A DNA stretch of 64,000 nt from positions 22,294,001 to 22,358,000 of the forward strand of contig NC_135253.1 in assembly GCF_964204865.1 (NCBI RefSeq), written 5' to 3'. A model generated the notes under the pieces. That model saw nothing but the letters and a program-made list of their open reading frames with translations. It was not told the DNA's origin and ran no database searches. Both the position numbers and the translations under genes were made by a program. This DNA comes from Styela clava. Taxonomy: Eukaryota > Chordata > Ascidiacea > Stolidobranchia > Styelidae. Shown here piece after piece: positions 23,501-31,905 of this stretch (its first letter is position 1; every line of letters starts with the position of its first letter).

Positions 23501-24528
23501 CCAGTGGTTGCTTGAACAGAGCCAAATTCAGAGTGAAATTTTCTTAAAAACTAAACTAGAATATCGGTTAGAAACCGAAGACTTATCGATATTTAGGGGA
23601 TCCCCCAAAACAGAAACTGCAGTTTCGATTCATCCGCTTTTGTAACTTGTGCACTGTGCATCGCACACACACACACTCGGCGGTTCTCAAAATTCTCTCG
23701 CTTTACAAAAATCTAGATCACTATATCAATAATTGATTGATAACTCGGTAATTATACGACATAATTCGCCCAAAATCAATAGGCTTCTGGTCCGAGATAA
23801 GATGAATGCACATGCAAAATTTGGAGCAGATTCAACTTGCTTTCGTGAGATATCGCATGCATCTAACACACAGACAGACAAATTCCTATACCGATCTTAA
23901 GATCGATAAGTAACAACTATACTATCAGGATTCACGAGTATGTGGTTAAATGTAAAATTGAGCTGTCTGTCTTGCCATATTTTTTCATGTCGGATAAATA
24001 TTAAAAATTCCGTAGTAATTATAAATAAACTACTGTGGCTCCGACTTTCAATTTTACCTTGAGACTCCATGAAATGGATTAACCATTATGTTTTCATACT
24101 CAAGTATGAAGTCAGAATTTTTATTATATTATTCAGGTAACCAGAATTCTGGCAACAACATGATGGGAGGCGGAGGAAACAACATGATGGGCGGAGCCAA
24201 CAATATGATGGGCGGAGCCAACATGATGGGAGGAGGAATGATGGGCGGCTACGGCAATAGTATGGGGATGGGGTACGGCATGTGGGGACCCATGGGTAAT
24301 GGCATGGGTCAACCTCCCATGCCCCCAGGGCCCGGTCCAGTCCCACCACCGCCCCCTGGTGGTAGCGGAAGCAATAATAACTCAAGCACGGATGGTTCTA
24401 ATAACATAAGTCAGTGGGGAATGGGTGACAATAGTATGGGGTACAATAACATGGGTTATAATATGGGTATGGGGATGATGCCTTTCGGGATGCCCCCAGC
24501 CCCGCCTCCCCCTCCACCCTCCTCGTAA
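11582..24528 (+). CDS. SF1: Splicing factor 1 (branch-point binding protein), twelve exons
   Basis: Exons: 11582-11843, 12446-12643, 13038-13113, 15169-15321, 15926-16046, 17048-17221, 17537-17634, 17940-18117, 19337-19533, 20071-20306, 23135-23398, 24137-24528. All introns are GT-AG and lengths sum to 782 codons plus TAA. Visible features: a Gln/Pro/Ala-rich N-terminal extension (1-110); the U2AF65-ligand motif RKKRSRW (Trp ~124); the SPSP phosphorylation motif (~180-183); the KH-QUA2 domain (~230-360) with GxxG loop IGPRGNT; one CCHC zinc knuckle, C379-x2-C-x4-H-x4-C392; then DKAKMDSEYLSLMAELGE. The nuclear protein binds the intron branch-point sequence with U2AF (family knowledge). Residues ~440-565 are Gly/RGG-rich and 650-720 are NMMGG-rich, unlike the Pro-rich vertebrate tail. 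The extreme C-terminus (MPFGMPPAPPPPPP) matches vertebrate SF1. The start is the first ATG of an open exon. Confidence 0.93.
13588..13735. mobile_element. Small inverted-repeat element (ACCGT...ACGGT)
   Basis: Lies in SF1 intron 3. The left end ACCGTCGCATGTTAGCC is an imperfect inverted partner of the right end GCTTATATGCGAGAATATACGGT. A related, more degenerate copy seems present at about 36955-37075 (GCGCATATAAGCCGACCCCT ... GGATATACAGT). No coding capacity. Confidence 0.5.
14453..14675. mobile_element. GGTGCTCCCGAAG-family MITE
   Basis: Lies in SF1 intron 3. The arms begin GGTACTCCCTTAGTATG and end CATACTACGGGAGCGCC, with CCAAGATGGCGGACA mirrored as TGTCCGCCATCTTGG. An inner inverted block GGTTAGG(GTTAGG)CCATAAT is also shared. 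Flanks GTTGAAAA and GTTAAAAT are a plausible diverged target duplication. Relatives: 18446-18553, 33437-33663, 34690-34887, 38123-38234 and 39690-39895. A long-interior subtype lies at 36168-36392 and 40348-40562, with a partial copy at 26316-26470. Confidence 0.65.
14737..15042. mobile_element. hAT-like element related to 2056-2371
   Basis: Lies in SF1 intron 3. Ends CCGGTGGTTCTTAACC and GGTTGAGAACCAGTGG. It shares TTTCG(C/T)GGCC...TTTTCGTTGCA and the right block GGCCCAGCAGTGGGCCATG with the element at 2056-2371. Target duplication not clear. Confidence 0.55.
15333..15470 (+). mobile_element. tRNA-derived SINE fragment
   Basis: 5'-truncated copy starting ACGGTTACGGCTTCCTCCACC about 12 bp past the SF1 exon 4 donor, and ending CAGATAAATATGTAACTATTATCC. 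Same family as 5685-6012. It sits unusually close to a splice donor. Confidence 0.6.
16403..16922. mobile_element. Possible pogo/Tigger-like remnant
   Basis: Lies in SF1 intron 5. Ends CAGGGAGTCCCCACGTTACG and ...GCCAAGGAATCGACTCCCTG form a partial inverted pair. A short stretch from 16764 reads MDSKRKTDVSD in frame, like the N-termini of pogo/Tigger transposases, but it quickly degenerates. If correct, this is a deleted relative with most of the transposase gone. Confidence 0.35.
17354..17496. repeat. Long near-perfect hairpin in SF1 intron 6
   Basis: Arms of about 55 bases (ATGCAATTCAATGAGTTCTG ... GTATTTCTGTAACGTTTCGT, and ACGAAACATTACAGAAATAC ... CTCTTGAATTGCAT) are inverted copies with only a few mismatches. 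They surround a ~30-base loop. Transcribed within the SF1 pre-mRNA, it would form a long double-stranded stem. It is most likely a foldback MITE. Confidence 0.7.
18132..18419 (+). repeat. Interspersed MITE-like family, short subtype
   Basis: Lies in SF1 intron 8. Starts ACTTATCGATCTCGATCAGT and ends ATCGATAAGTCTTCGG...CCGATATTCT. It contains the block GTGTCACTATGGAGTAAGAG, where the long subtype has a different interior. ACTTATCGAT and ATCGATAAGT are mirror images near the two ends. Confidence 0.7.
18446..18553. mobile_element. GGTGCTCCCGAAG-family MITE, short form
   Basis: Diverged short copy in SF1 intron 8: CTGAAGTATTTGTACCAAGATG left and CTTGGTACGAATACTTCTTGAGCACC right, with AACCCTAACCTGGTACAC between. 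Closest in length to 38123-38234. Confidence 0.5.
18840..19305. mobile_element. hAT-like element (GGGGTCGGCAACC ends)
   Basis: Lies in SF1 intron 8, ending about 30 bp before exon 9. Ends AGGGGTCGGCAACC and GGTTGCCAACCCC, with CTCGCGGGCCAAAATTAG inside the left end and CCCGCGGGCCGTAG inside the right. The same family occurs at 45892-46126 (cut by the BEL element) and 55678-56152. Confidence 0.65.
21140..21720. repeat. Degenerate tandem repeats inside the hAT-like element
   Basis: Units with the consensus 'TTACCACACATT...GTCCACAGATCGCCGTTGTATTT...AATACGAAAATAGG' recur around 21200, 21310, 21390, 21520 and 21615. One copy near 21440-21475 is in the opposite sense. Spacing is irregular and the units are diverged, so this is a decayed subterminal array and not CRISPR-like. 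Confidence 0.55.
21808..22522. mobile_element. Inner inverted-repeat element within the hAT-like element
   Basis: Left end ACCGTATTTCCCGGCTAATAAGTC and right end GACTTATTATCCGGGAAATACGGT are inverted with about two mismatches. Inside, a ~105-bp block beginning GAACCAGATCA occurs twice in direct orientation (about 21904 and 22029). It is the third level of the nest. No coding capacity or clear target duplication. Confidence 0.65.
23558..23912 (-). repeat. Interspersed MITE-like family, long subtype, minus strand
   Basis: Lies in SF1 intron 11. Begins AGAATATCGGTTAGAAACCG and ends GATCGATAAGTAACAAC. It carries the CACACACACACTCGGCGG block that marks the long subtype also seen at 4611-4978. Confidence 0.7.
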
Positions 24529-24536
24529 AAGACATA

Positions 24537-24542
24537 AATAAA
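24537..24542 (+). terminator. Candidate poly(A) signal of SF1
   Basis: AATAAA nine bases after the SF1 TAA stop codon. If used, the 3' UTR would be very short; alternatives further on are not excluded. Confidence 0.45.
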
Positions 24543-24815
24543 CGGTTCCTGTTCTATTGAGATGAATTGTTGGGGTCAATTCAAGCGAGCGTATGTCTTG
24601 CAGAGGCTTTCATGTTAATAACTGATCAAGATATTTGAAGACTTGTATTTTTCAACTTTCAGGCCGTGCAAGATTCATTAATAGATTGTTCGTTTTTTCA
24701 TTTTATTAACAATTTTATTAGGTTGTTGAACTGATAACTAACATATTTTTGACTTTGGCCTTTTTCGAAACATTTTTATCAGGAGCTTTTTCAGTGCCAA
24801 TGACTGTTCGTCTAA

Positions 24816-25046
24816 AGCAGTGGTTCCCACTTTATGTTTTACCTCTTTGCGTTTTAGATACAGCCAGTTGTTGGATTATTATGACATGTTGAGCGTGTGT
24901 ATATTCATATCAATTCGAATATACCGGTAAAATTAAATATACATACCGGTATAGGCTCCTTGCGGACAATCCGCTCTCCTGGCCTGCGAATATTCTTCCA
25001 CTTCTAATTTTGACCAATGTTCAATTAACTTTGGGAACCACTGGCT
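24816..25046. mobile_element. hAT-like remnant
   Basis: Starts CAGTGGTTCCCACTTT and ends TTTGGGAACCACTGG, an inverted pair like that at 3097-3793. Flanks do not give a convincing target duplication. Confidence 0.45.
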
Positions 25047-25149
25047 TCTAATTCTCGATGTTTAAACATCCCAGCTGTTTATAATAATAATAGTACATGA
25101 ATAGATGATAAAGCAGCTAAATATTTTGCTGTTACTATAATCAGCGATG

Positions 25150-25569
25150 TGCGTGAATTACTGATTTGTTTTCCAGTTCTTGTCCCTATCAGTTTATAAT
25201 CTTTCATCTTAATTGTTTTGCGACATTCCCTTGTGTGGAGATGAGAACCCTCTATCGTAAAGCATTGGCTGAAAATTTTGTAAGATTTGTCAATACAATG
25301 CTATTTTTATGGTGTAAGACCGGTGTGCAACCTGCGGACCGCAGGCCAAATACGCTCACAAGGAGAACTTGCGCAACCCGCAGAGATGTGACTATTTTGA
25401 ATGGCGTGAATTCAGACGAATTTTTATATAGTTTAATCTGTTACGTGCAAGCAACCAAAATTTTTGTGCTTGCAACTACTAGAAATCCTATGTTAAATAA
25501 AGATGCCGCCCCCGCTTTCACTCAGTTATTTGTATCCGGCCATGCTGTATGAGAAGTTGCACACCCCTG
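25150..25569. repeat. Repeat family ending in a GTGCAACCTGCGG element
   Basis: 25150-25320 and the following hAT-like segment (GGTGTGCAACCTGCGG ... GTTGCACACCCCTG, about 25320-25569) are diverged copies of 27618-27890 plus 31229-31315. That second copy was split by the LINE. A right-end piece also occurs at about 37690-37748. Its right end abuts the eEF1A-like fragment. Confidence 0.55.
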
Positions 25570-25581
25570 GTATAACTCCAC

Positions 25582-25685
25582 AACAGACTGTTGCTGTTGG
25601 AGTCATCAAGGAAACAATCAAAAAGTGCGCTAATGTGAAAGAAACCAAGGCAGCAGCAAAGGCCAATAAAAAAGAGAAGAAGTGA
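25582..25685 (+). pseudogene. Orphan eEF1A C-terminal fragment
   Basis: An open frame of about 34 codons reads QQTVAVGVIKETIKK then a Lys/Ala-rich tail and TGA. QTVAVGVIK is the conserved end of domain 3 of translation elongation factor eEF1A, where a Lys-rich tail also follows. Nothing upstream encodes the rest of eEF1A: a repeat ends at ~25569 and SF1 precedes it. CACAACAG just upstream could act as a splice acceptor, so an isolated last exon is possible. A 5'-truncated retrocopy or transposon-carried fragment is more likely. No internal stop or frameshift. Confidence 0.6.
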
Positions 25686-25836
25686 CTGGAAGCATCTGGC
25701 GCCCATCAACAGCCAAAACCTAAAAAAATGTGTGACAGTTCAGCTTCGTTTGCTATTTCATGTTTTCCTCTATTTCGTTTCTAACCTCCAATGTACAGTT
25801 TTATTTACAATGTTATCATAGCCAACCTTTCGCGAG

Positions 25837-26220
25837 GAAACTAAAATTTCAATTATGTTAGAAATTTAACGTTTGTAATGTGCTGGTTTTCTGAGGAAGT
25901 TTGATCGAGATATCACAGGGATATGAAGTGTGCACTAGTTGAAATTAAAAAAAAAAAATTTTTCTTCACAAAAAAATAAGACCTGAATTACGTTAGAAAT
26001 TCACTTCTGTAACAATGCTGGTCTTTTGGAATGAGTCTATCGGGATGTCACAGGAAAAAGAAGTGCGCACTGGTTTAATTTACAAAAAAAAATCATCATG
26101 AGGAAAATAAAATTTGAATTATGTTTGATATTTACTTCTTTAATGTGCTGGTCTTGTGAGTAAGTCTGATTGAGATGTCGCAGGAATACGAAGTGTTCAT
26201 TGTTTTTAATTCAATTTTAG
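25837..26220 (+). repeat. Three tandem ~130-bp repeats after the eEF1A fragment
   Basis: Three diverged units, starting near 25841, 25972 and 26103. Each has GAATTA(T/C)GTT, then TGCTGGT(C/T)TT, then GAGAT(A/G)TC(A/G)CAGG and GAAGTG. A poly(A)/A-rich patch separates units 1 and 2 (about 25947-25958). No coding potential. Confidence 0.65.
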
Positions 26221-26315
26221 AAAAGAATATTTTATATTATATATATTTATATTAGTAATATTTTAAATTATAGAGACTTTATAGACACCTACACGTAGTG
26301 TAAGGGATGGCCCTG

Positions 26316-26470
26316 CTCGGTACTCCCGTACCGTGCGTACCAGGTTAGGCCATAATTTTATTCCGATTTTCTTTGTTTTTAGTTCTATTGCAAGTTCAGG
26401 GAATGTCTGTGTCAGTCAAGTGGAATATCCCCCTGCACATAAGCTTAAATCCCTTTACACAATTTGATGT
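26316..26470. mobile_element. Partial GGTGCTCCCGAAG-family MITE
   Basis: GTACTCCCGTACCGTGCGTACCAGGTTAGG followed by TTAGTTCTATTGCAAGTTC matches the left half of the copies at 36168 and 40348. The right terminus is missing. Confidence 0.5.
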
Positions 26471-26819
26471 GAAATAGGCGAATATTGATATATCTCATCG
26501 ACTTACGTCAAAACGCTTATGAAATGGTAAAATTTAAACTAATACAGTATACCCTACAGAACAATAGTTACTGAGAATGACCAAATATTTTCATAGAATA
26601 GAATAATTTCAATAAATAGGAGATTTCCGGATAGTTTAATCCACGCGGGAGAGAAGTGGCACTAAGGGACGACACTTATATTTGTTAATTAAGTTATAAT
26701 TGCTTTTTCAGTCAGCGTTTATTTTCTTTATGCTCCGCAGGCATCCGATCTACGCAGGTGACTGACAGATTCCCTATCTCACAAGTAATACTGGTTCACG
26801 CGTCATAGCGGACATTTTT

Positions 26820-27105
26820 ACTTATCGATTTTAATCAGTAAGTATGTTGATAGGTATTTGTCTGTATGTCTGTCTGTTAGATGCACGCGATATCTCACGA
26901 AAGTGAGATTGAATCTGCTCCAGATTTTGCATGTGCATTCATCACATCGGACCAGAAGCCTATTGATTTTGGGCGAATTACGTCGTATAATTAGCGAGTT
27001 ATTAATTAAGTAGTGATGGGACACAAGTTGTCACTATGGAGTAAAAGCGCTGTTTCGGGATCCCCTAGCTTTATCGATAAGTCTTCGGTCTCTGACCGAT
27101 ATTCT
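26820..27105 (+). repeat. Interspersed MITE-like family, short subtype
   Basis: Complete copy: ACTTATCGATTTTAATCAGT at the left, ATCGATAAGTCTTCGG...CCGATATTCT at the right. Interior with the GTTGTCACTATGGAGTAAAAG block, as in 18132-18419. Confidence 0.75.
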
Positions 27106-27201
27106 GGTTTATTTTTTTGTCGTTGGCCAGACAAATGCGAAAATTGTTAAGCTATCACCAGCAACAGGCTTATTTAGGAATAACTGAAGAATTTGTATTT
27201 T

Positions 27202-27345
27202 TGATGCCGAGTCGCGCGCGCATGCACTCAATAGTAAAGGCTCATTGGTAACGCTAAGAAGCCAGCCGATGAAATACCAAGATCTACGAAAATTATTCAA
27301 AATAGCGGTTTCGATAGAAGCAATTTTGAAGTAAGGCTGAACAAG
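27202..27345. repeat. Segment duplicated at 31331-31485
   Basis: GAGTCGCGCGC...CACTCA.AAGTAA...CTCA..., then GATGAAA.AC and CTACGAAAA.TATTC.AAATAGCG recur, diverged, at 31331-31485 on the other side of the LINE. This is an older local duplication or two copies of one repeat; function unknown. Confidence 0.45.
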
Positions 27346-29211
27346 TTAATCATAACAATTCACTATTAACTGCTGTGCGTCATTAGCGTCGCAGTCAATG
27401 TTATTGTTTTGATCGGGCAATCAAGATAAGATTTTTTTCCTTCCGCACCGGAAGAAAAACTGGATTTTTTGCAAAAAAGCCCCCGCCGCTAATGAAAAGT
27501 GTGATTTGAGAAAACACTATCCCACGTTTCATAATAACAAATTAGTAATTATCCAATTAGGGTTCGAAATGATTTAAAAATGTAACTTTCCAACGCAATC
27601 TTCATTCCTAACACTAGCTGGAATTACTGATTGTATTCCAGTCATTGTTCCTATCAGATTTATGTTTTATCTAGTTGTTTTGCAACATTCCCTCACACAG
27701 AGATGGAAAACCTATCATAGAGCATTGATGATTGATTAATACAGTGCCTTTTTTATTGGTGTAAGTCAGTGGTTCGAAACCTGCGGACCACATGCCACAT
27801 GCGGCCCACAAGGAAAAATTATGCGGCTGCGGAGAAGTGGCAGAGATGGAACACTGGCTAGATTAATTACTAATTTTAAGCGTTAGCCGGGTTTTTTTTT
27901 TTTTTGGCGGCGGCGGCTTCGTACAAAAAAAACGAAAATTGAAACAAAAACTCAGTCAGTCAGTATCAGTAATTTATTTCTTCACCAAGCTGAAAGTACG
28001 AATTATACATACACAAGTAAAGGAAATATAAAAGACCGCATTCCAGGGTGAAAGGAGACGCCGAAAACCAATTCTGGTTATCGAGCGGCGGCACCCTCGG
28101 GGAAGTCTAACAAAAACGTGATAAATATAATTAAATCGAACAAAATATATTACTTAATAAATAAATAAAGAAACGCAATCGATGCGTCAAGGCGACCCGG
28201 TAAAAACCAAGCAATCGCCGTTTAAAAATAAGAAAATCGACTCCATGCACCACAGTCTAGGTAACCATGGAAATTATTAAGTGAACCAAACAGACTTGCA
28301 GTGTTGTCATAGCAGGTAAATAGTTCGGCTACGGTAAGGTGCAACACAAGTCGATTGTGTGCATATAAGTGTCCAGATTGAAATAAAACTGGATGTTAAG
28401 AGTACACAAATTGTAAAAGTATAGAATACCGTACCAATCAAGTATGCAAATAACAAAATATTGACACTTAGAGGCAGAAACAAGCTAGTAGTGTAAAAGC
28501 TAAAATGTTGACCTGGACTAACAAGTGTTTTGATGCTGGAGTCAAAGATTCACATACGGGAATTGTATAGACATGAGGAAAATATACATCGAAATATTCA
28601 GCAGTATTAATACAACACAATGAAGTGAGTATCATACCATAGAAGTAGACTAGGAAAATTTATAAAAATTAAGTTAATCAAAAGGATAAAAACAATTGAC
28701 CTGGATCACTGTTACCGAAGCATTATAAATAGTAAAAACAAATACAACATTAGGCTTGACTGCCCATAATGAAAGTAATCAGGATGCCAATTAAGTTTGG
28801 ATCCCAGTTGAGGCATGTAAAATGGCATGGTAACAATAAGTGTACTTATGGGCATTGGACTGTAGGCATGAATTTGTCATTGGCAGTTAACAGAATAGAT
28901 ATCAAGAAATTACACACTAAATAGGAGACCAAGATCATTGAGAAGCGGGCTCAATAGTAGGACAAAATGCCTGCAATATTTTTTTGTTATATAATTTTAG
29001 TAATATAATTTTTGGCTTTACCTCAACCCACAATGTGTTGGTGACAGAAATACTTGTCAAGTGGCTTGAGCCCATCAGTATGGAATACACAATTAAAATT
29101 ATAAGCTAAAATACAATACGAATATTTACACGAGACATTGTTTTGTTACAGGTGATTTGGATCGAGACAAATGATGAGCTGGCAATGACGAAAAGATTTG
29201 CTGGGACAACA

Positions 29212-30201
29212 TCAACTGGATGTAGAGGCAGTGGAAAGGTAAAGGGAGCGCATGAATTTTTTGTATTTGAATTTGAAAGTGTCATAACTACAGTTACGTA
29301 AGTTTAAGGGAATATTATTCCAAGTTACCACACCTTTATATTTCAAGGAGTTTTGGGATTTGCTTAGAGAAAATCTGGGTATAAATAAATTAGACCTTGT
29401 CGAAGAGCGTGTGTTATGATCATGCACTTTACTGAGCGAAAAAAAATAATCGTCGAAAGCAGCGGGCAAATGGTTGCTATGAAACTGATGCATGACCTTG
29501 GAAATCTCTAGTTGATAGATATCGGCTAATTTTAACACCCTGGTCTTATAGTATAGGGTGTTTAAGTTAGATCGAATGGGTGCTCTAGAGAGAATTCTAA
29601 CTGCTCTATTTTGTAAAACTTCCAAACTGTGCAACGCTGATTGGGTGGCGGAGCCCCATGCAGTTATAGCATACTGTATATGAGACTGGAAAAGTGCGAA
29701 GTATATGGTTCGGAGAGTTGAGTCCTGGACGTAATGTCTGAGCTTACCCAGGATTCCAACTGCTCTTGACAGTCTCTTATGCAGTTCAGTAGTATGAGTG
29801 TTCCAATTTAGTTTGTCGTCAATAAGAAGCCCAAGATATTTGAAAGAGTGGACAATTTCGAGTGTGACACCCCTGATTTTAATTGAAAAGTTTTCATGTC
29901 TGGTTCGAGTTTTAGGACCAAACAACATAACTTTAGATTTTTTAACATTCACAGTAAGTTTATTGCATACCATCCAATTATACACTTTGTTAATTTCAGT
30001 GTTCACCTCGGCTTGCAGTGAGATTAGATTCTTTGCACTGTCGAGCAGACAGGCATCATCGGCGAAGAGTTTGCTCAAGAAATTTGAACAATTTGAAAGA
30101 TCGTTTATGAAGATTAAAAAATTCAAAGGTCCTAATACGCTACCTTGTGGAATTCCGTAATGGATGGGTAATAACGAAGACCTGTGAGAATCTAACTCCA
30201 C
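29212..30201 (-). pseudogene. LINE reverse transcriptase, C-terminal part
   Basis: Open frame of 329 codons with YGIPQGSVLGPLNFLIFIND, the catalytic FADD box (residues 46-49), NVKKSKVMLFG, FKYLGLLIDDKLNW and the thumb/C-terminal LINE region (WGSATQSALHSLEVLQNRAV). It is out of frame with the upstream part at 30192-31085. The frame itself has no internal stop, so the element is fairly young. Confidence 0.8.
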
Positions 30202-31085
30202 ATATTGATAACGTCCGGACAGAGAATAGCATGGTCGACAGTATCAAAAGCTTTTTTCAGATCTAAGAAAGTACAACAGACGAATTCCCCTTTGTCAAGT
30301 TTATCATAAATAAATGAAGTTAAGTCCAAGATAGCGTGGCTGGTCGAGTGATTGCTTTGGAATCCAAATTGACATTTATTGATCAAGTTAAATTTTTTAC
30401 AAAAATTCAGCATTCGACTATGAATTAATTTTTCTAAAATGATGCCTAGGGAGGGTAAAATGGAAATTGGTCGGTAATTTGACGGGTCATTTCTTTTGCC
30501 ATTTTTAAATATTGGTTTCACTCTGGCAATCTTTAACGATGAAGGAAAAATACCTAATTTAAAAGATGAGTTGAAAAAATGACACAGAGTTGGCGATATG
30601 ATATCAGCGACTTGTTTTAGAAAGTAAGTTGGAATACCATCTGGGCCAACTGCTTTTCCATTTTTCAGGTTCAATATGGTTTGAAGAATCTCTGTATGTG
30701 TCGTTGGCTCCAGGAAAAGGGTGTTTTGCAGCGGAACACCCAAAAAATCGGTAGAAGGGTTAGAGCTACCAGGGATGTTATTCGCAAGTTTCTTTCCTAC
30801 CGTTGAGAAGAATTCATTAAATTCACTGGCCATCATGATGGGGTCTGTCACTGTGGTACCATTTTCGAGTTTCAATTCTGAGATGGATGTATCATCTCTG
30901 GACTTAGTCTTAATGATCTCGTTAATAGTTTTCCAAGTTTGTTTGATATCTCCCCGGTTATTCTCGAGGGCATAGCGATAATGCAGTTGTTTCGATTTTC
31001 TCTGCAAGTGCATTAAGATATTTTTATATTTTTTGAAGTGGAGACGCTGAAGTGTATTACCTTTCAAAAAATTTTTTTTGAACAT
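30192..31085 (-). pseudogene. LINE reverse transcriptase, N-terminal part
   Basis: Open frame with the fingers region of a non-LTR reverse transcriptase: LKNGKAVGPDGIP, KPIFKNGKRNDPSNYRPISI, FLDLKKAFDTVDHAIL. The reading extends without a stop to about 31141. It ends in an out-of-frame tail just after the motif FDTVDH. Comparison with the next frame indicates that about 30 residues of the palm were deleted together with a frame change near 30225. Probably inactive. Confidence 0.75.
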
Positions 31086-31716
31086 ATTATTTTTGTGAAT
31101 GATGGACTTGCGAATTCCCTTAGTGATCCACGGTTTGGAGTATAATTTATTTTCTCAGAGCATTAAGTTTAATAAGCGATCTTAACATTCAAGAGTATAT
31201 ATATTAAATAAGGCTTGCATACGCAAAAGTTTTTTTTTTATCGAAGATGAAGTCCGGCACGAAACAAGCTTTCCAGTTATTTGTATCTTGCCCTTCTGTA
31301 AGGTTGCACACCCTGTTTTGAATATTTGCTCTACGCAGAGTCGCGCGCTGATCCACTCAGAAGTAATAGCTACTCACTTCTGAGAACGCTACGGCAACCG
31401 ATGAAAGACTAAGTGCTACGAAAACTATTCGAAATAGCGAATTCGATGTATACTATAGAAATATTTATAATGAAATAAAGTAGTTATGAGTTTCATGTTG
31501 GCACATTCAGCTAAACTAATAAATTTGGTCAACGAGTGATAAAATGATTTTCTACAGTTTCCTTCCTTTGAGATAAATATTATTGTACCTCAAATCCCAT
31601 ACGTCTACGAGACACTGTAGAATTGGAACGATCAAGTTGGCAATAATATTTGAATTGCGTGCTGGTGCATTCCAAAACAAGGAAAATCGGAATAAAATAA
31701 CGCCTAACCTCAACCT

Positions 31717-31905
31717 GGTTGGGTGGTTCACGTAACCGCTGGTCGGTTACGGCTTCCTCCACCACCAAGTCCATGCTTCCGAAAACAAACAATACAGTAA
31801 AACTAATCCCATACCCGACTTGGAATGGTAACCGGACGAGAGGCCGTGGTTCGCCATATGGATAAGCCGTCTTATCGGCTTTCCTCTCCCCCGGGATACT
31901 CGGTC
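31717..31905 (+). mobile_element. tRNA-derived SINE body
   Basis: Copy lacking the tRNA-like head: GGGTGGTTCACGTAACCGCTGG, GAGGCCGTGGTTCGCCATATGG, GCCGTCTTATCGGC, CCCCCGGGATA. Same family as 5685-6012. Confidence 0.65.

Larger units (their letters stand above)
27891..31165 (-). mobile_element. 5'-truncated LINE (jockey/CR1-like reverse transcriptase)
   Basis: Minus-strand non-LTR retrotransposon. A T-run on the plus strand at about 27894-27908 is its poly(A) tail, followed upstream by a ~1.3-kb 3' region without frame (27910-29210) and a reverse transcriptase region (29212-31141). Coding homology starts abruptly near 31141-31165 with no endonuclease domain, as in 5' truncation. It interrupts an older repeat whose halves lie at 27767-27890 and 31229-31315. 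I cannot assign the clade from sequence alone. Confidence 0.75.

Noticed and set aside
24086-24385. Cys-rich open frame on the minus strand (99 codons)
   Set aside because: It is the complement of the low-complexity NMMGG/proline-coding last exon of SF1; the composition explains the open frame.
29798-30160. Plus-strand frame of 120 codons
   Set aside because: Antisense of the LINE reverse transcriptase, which has clear catalytic motifs on the minus strand.
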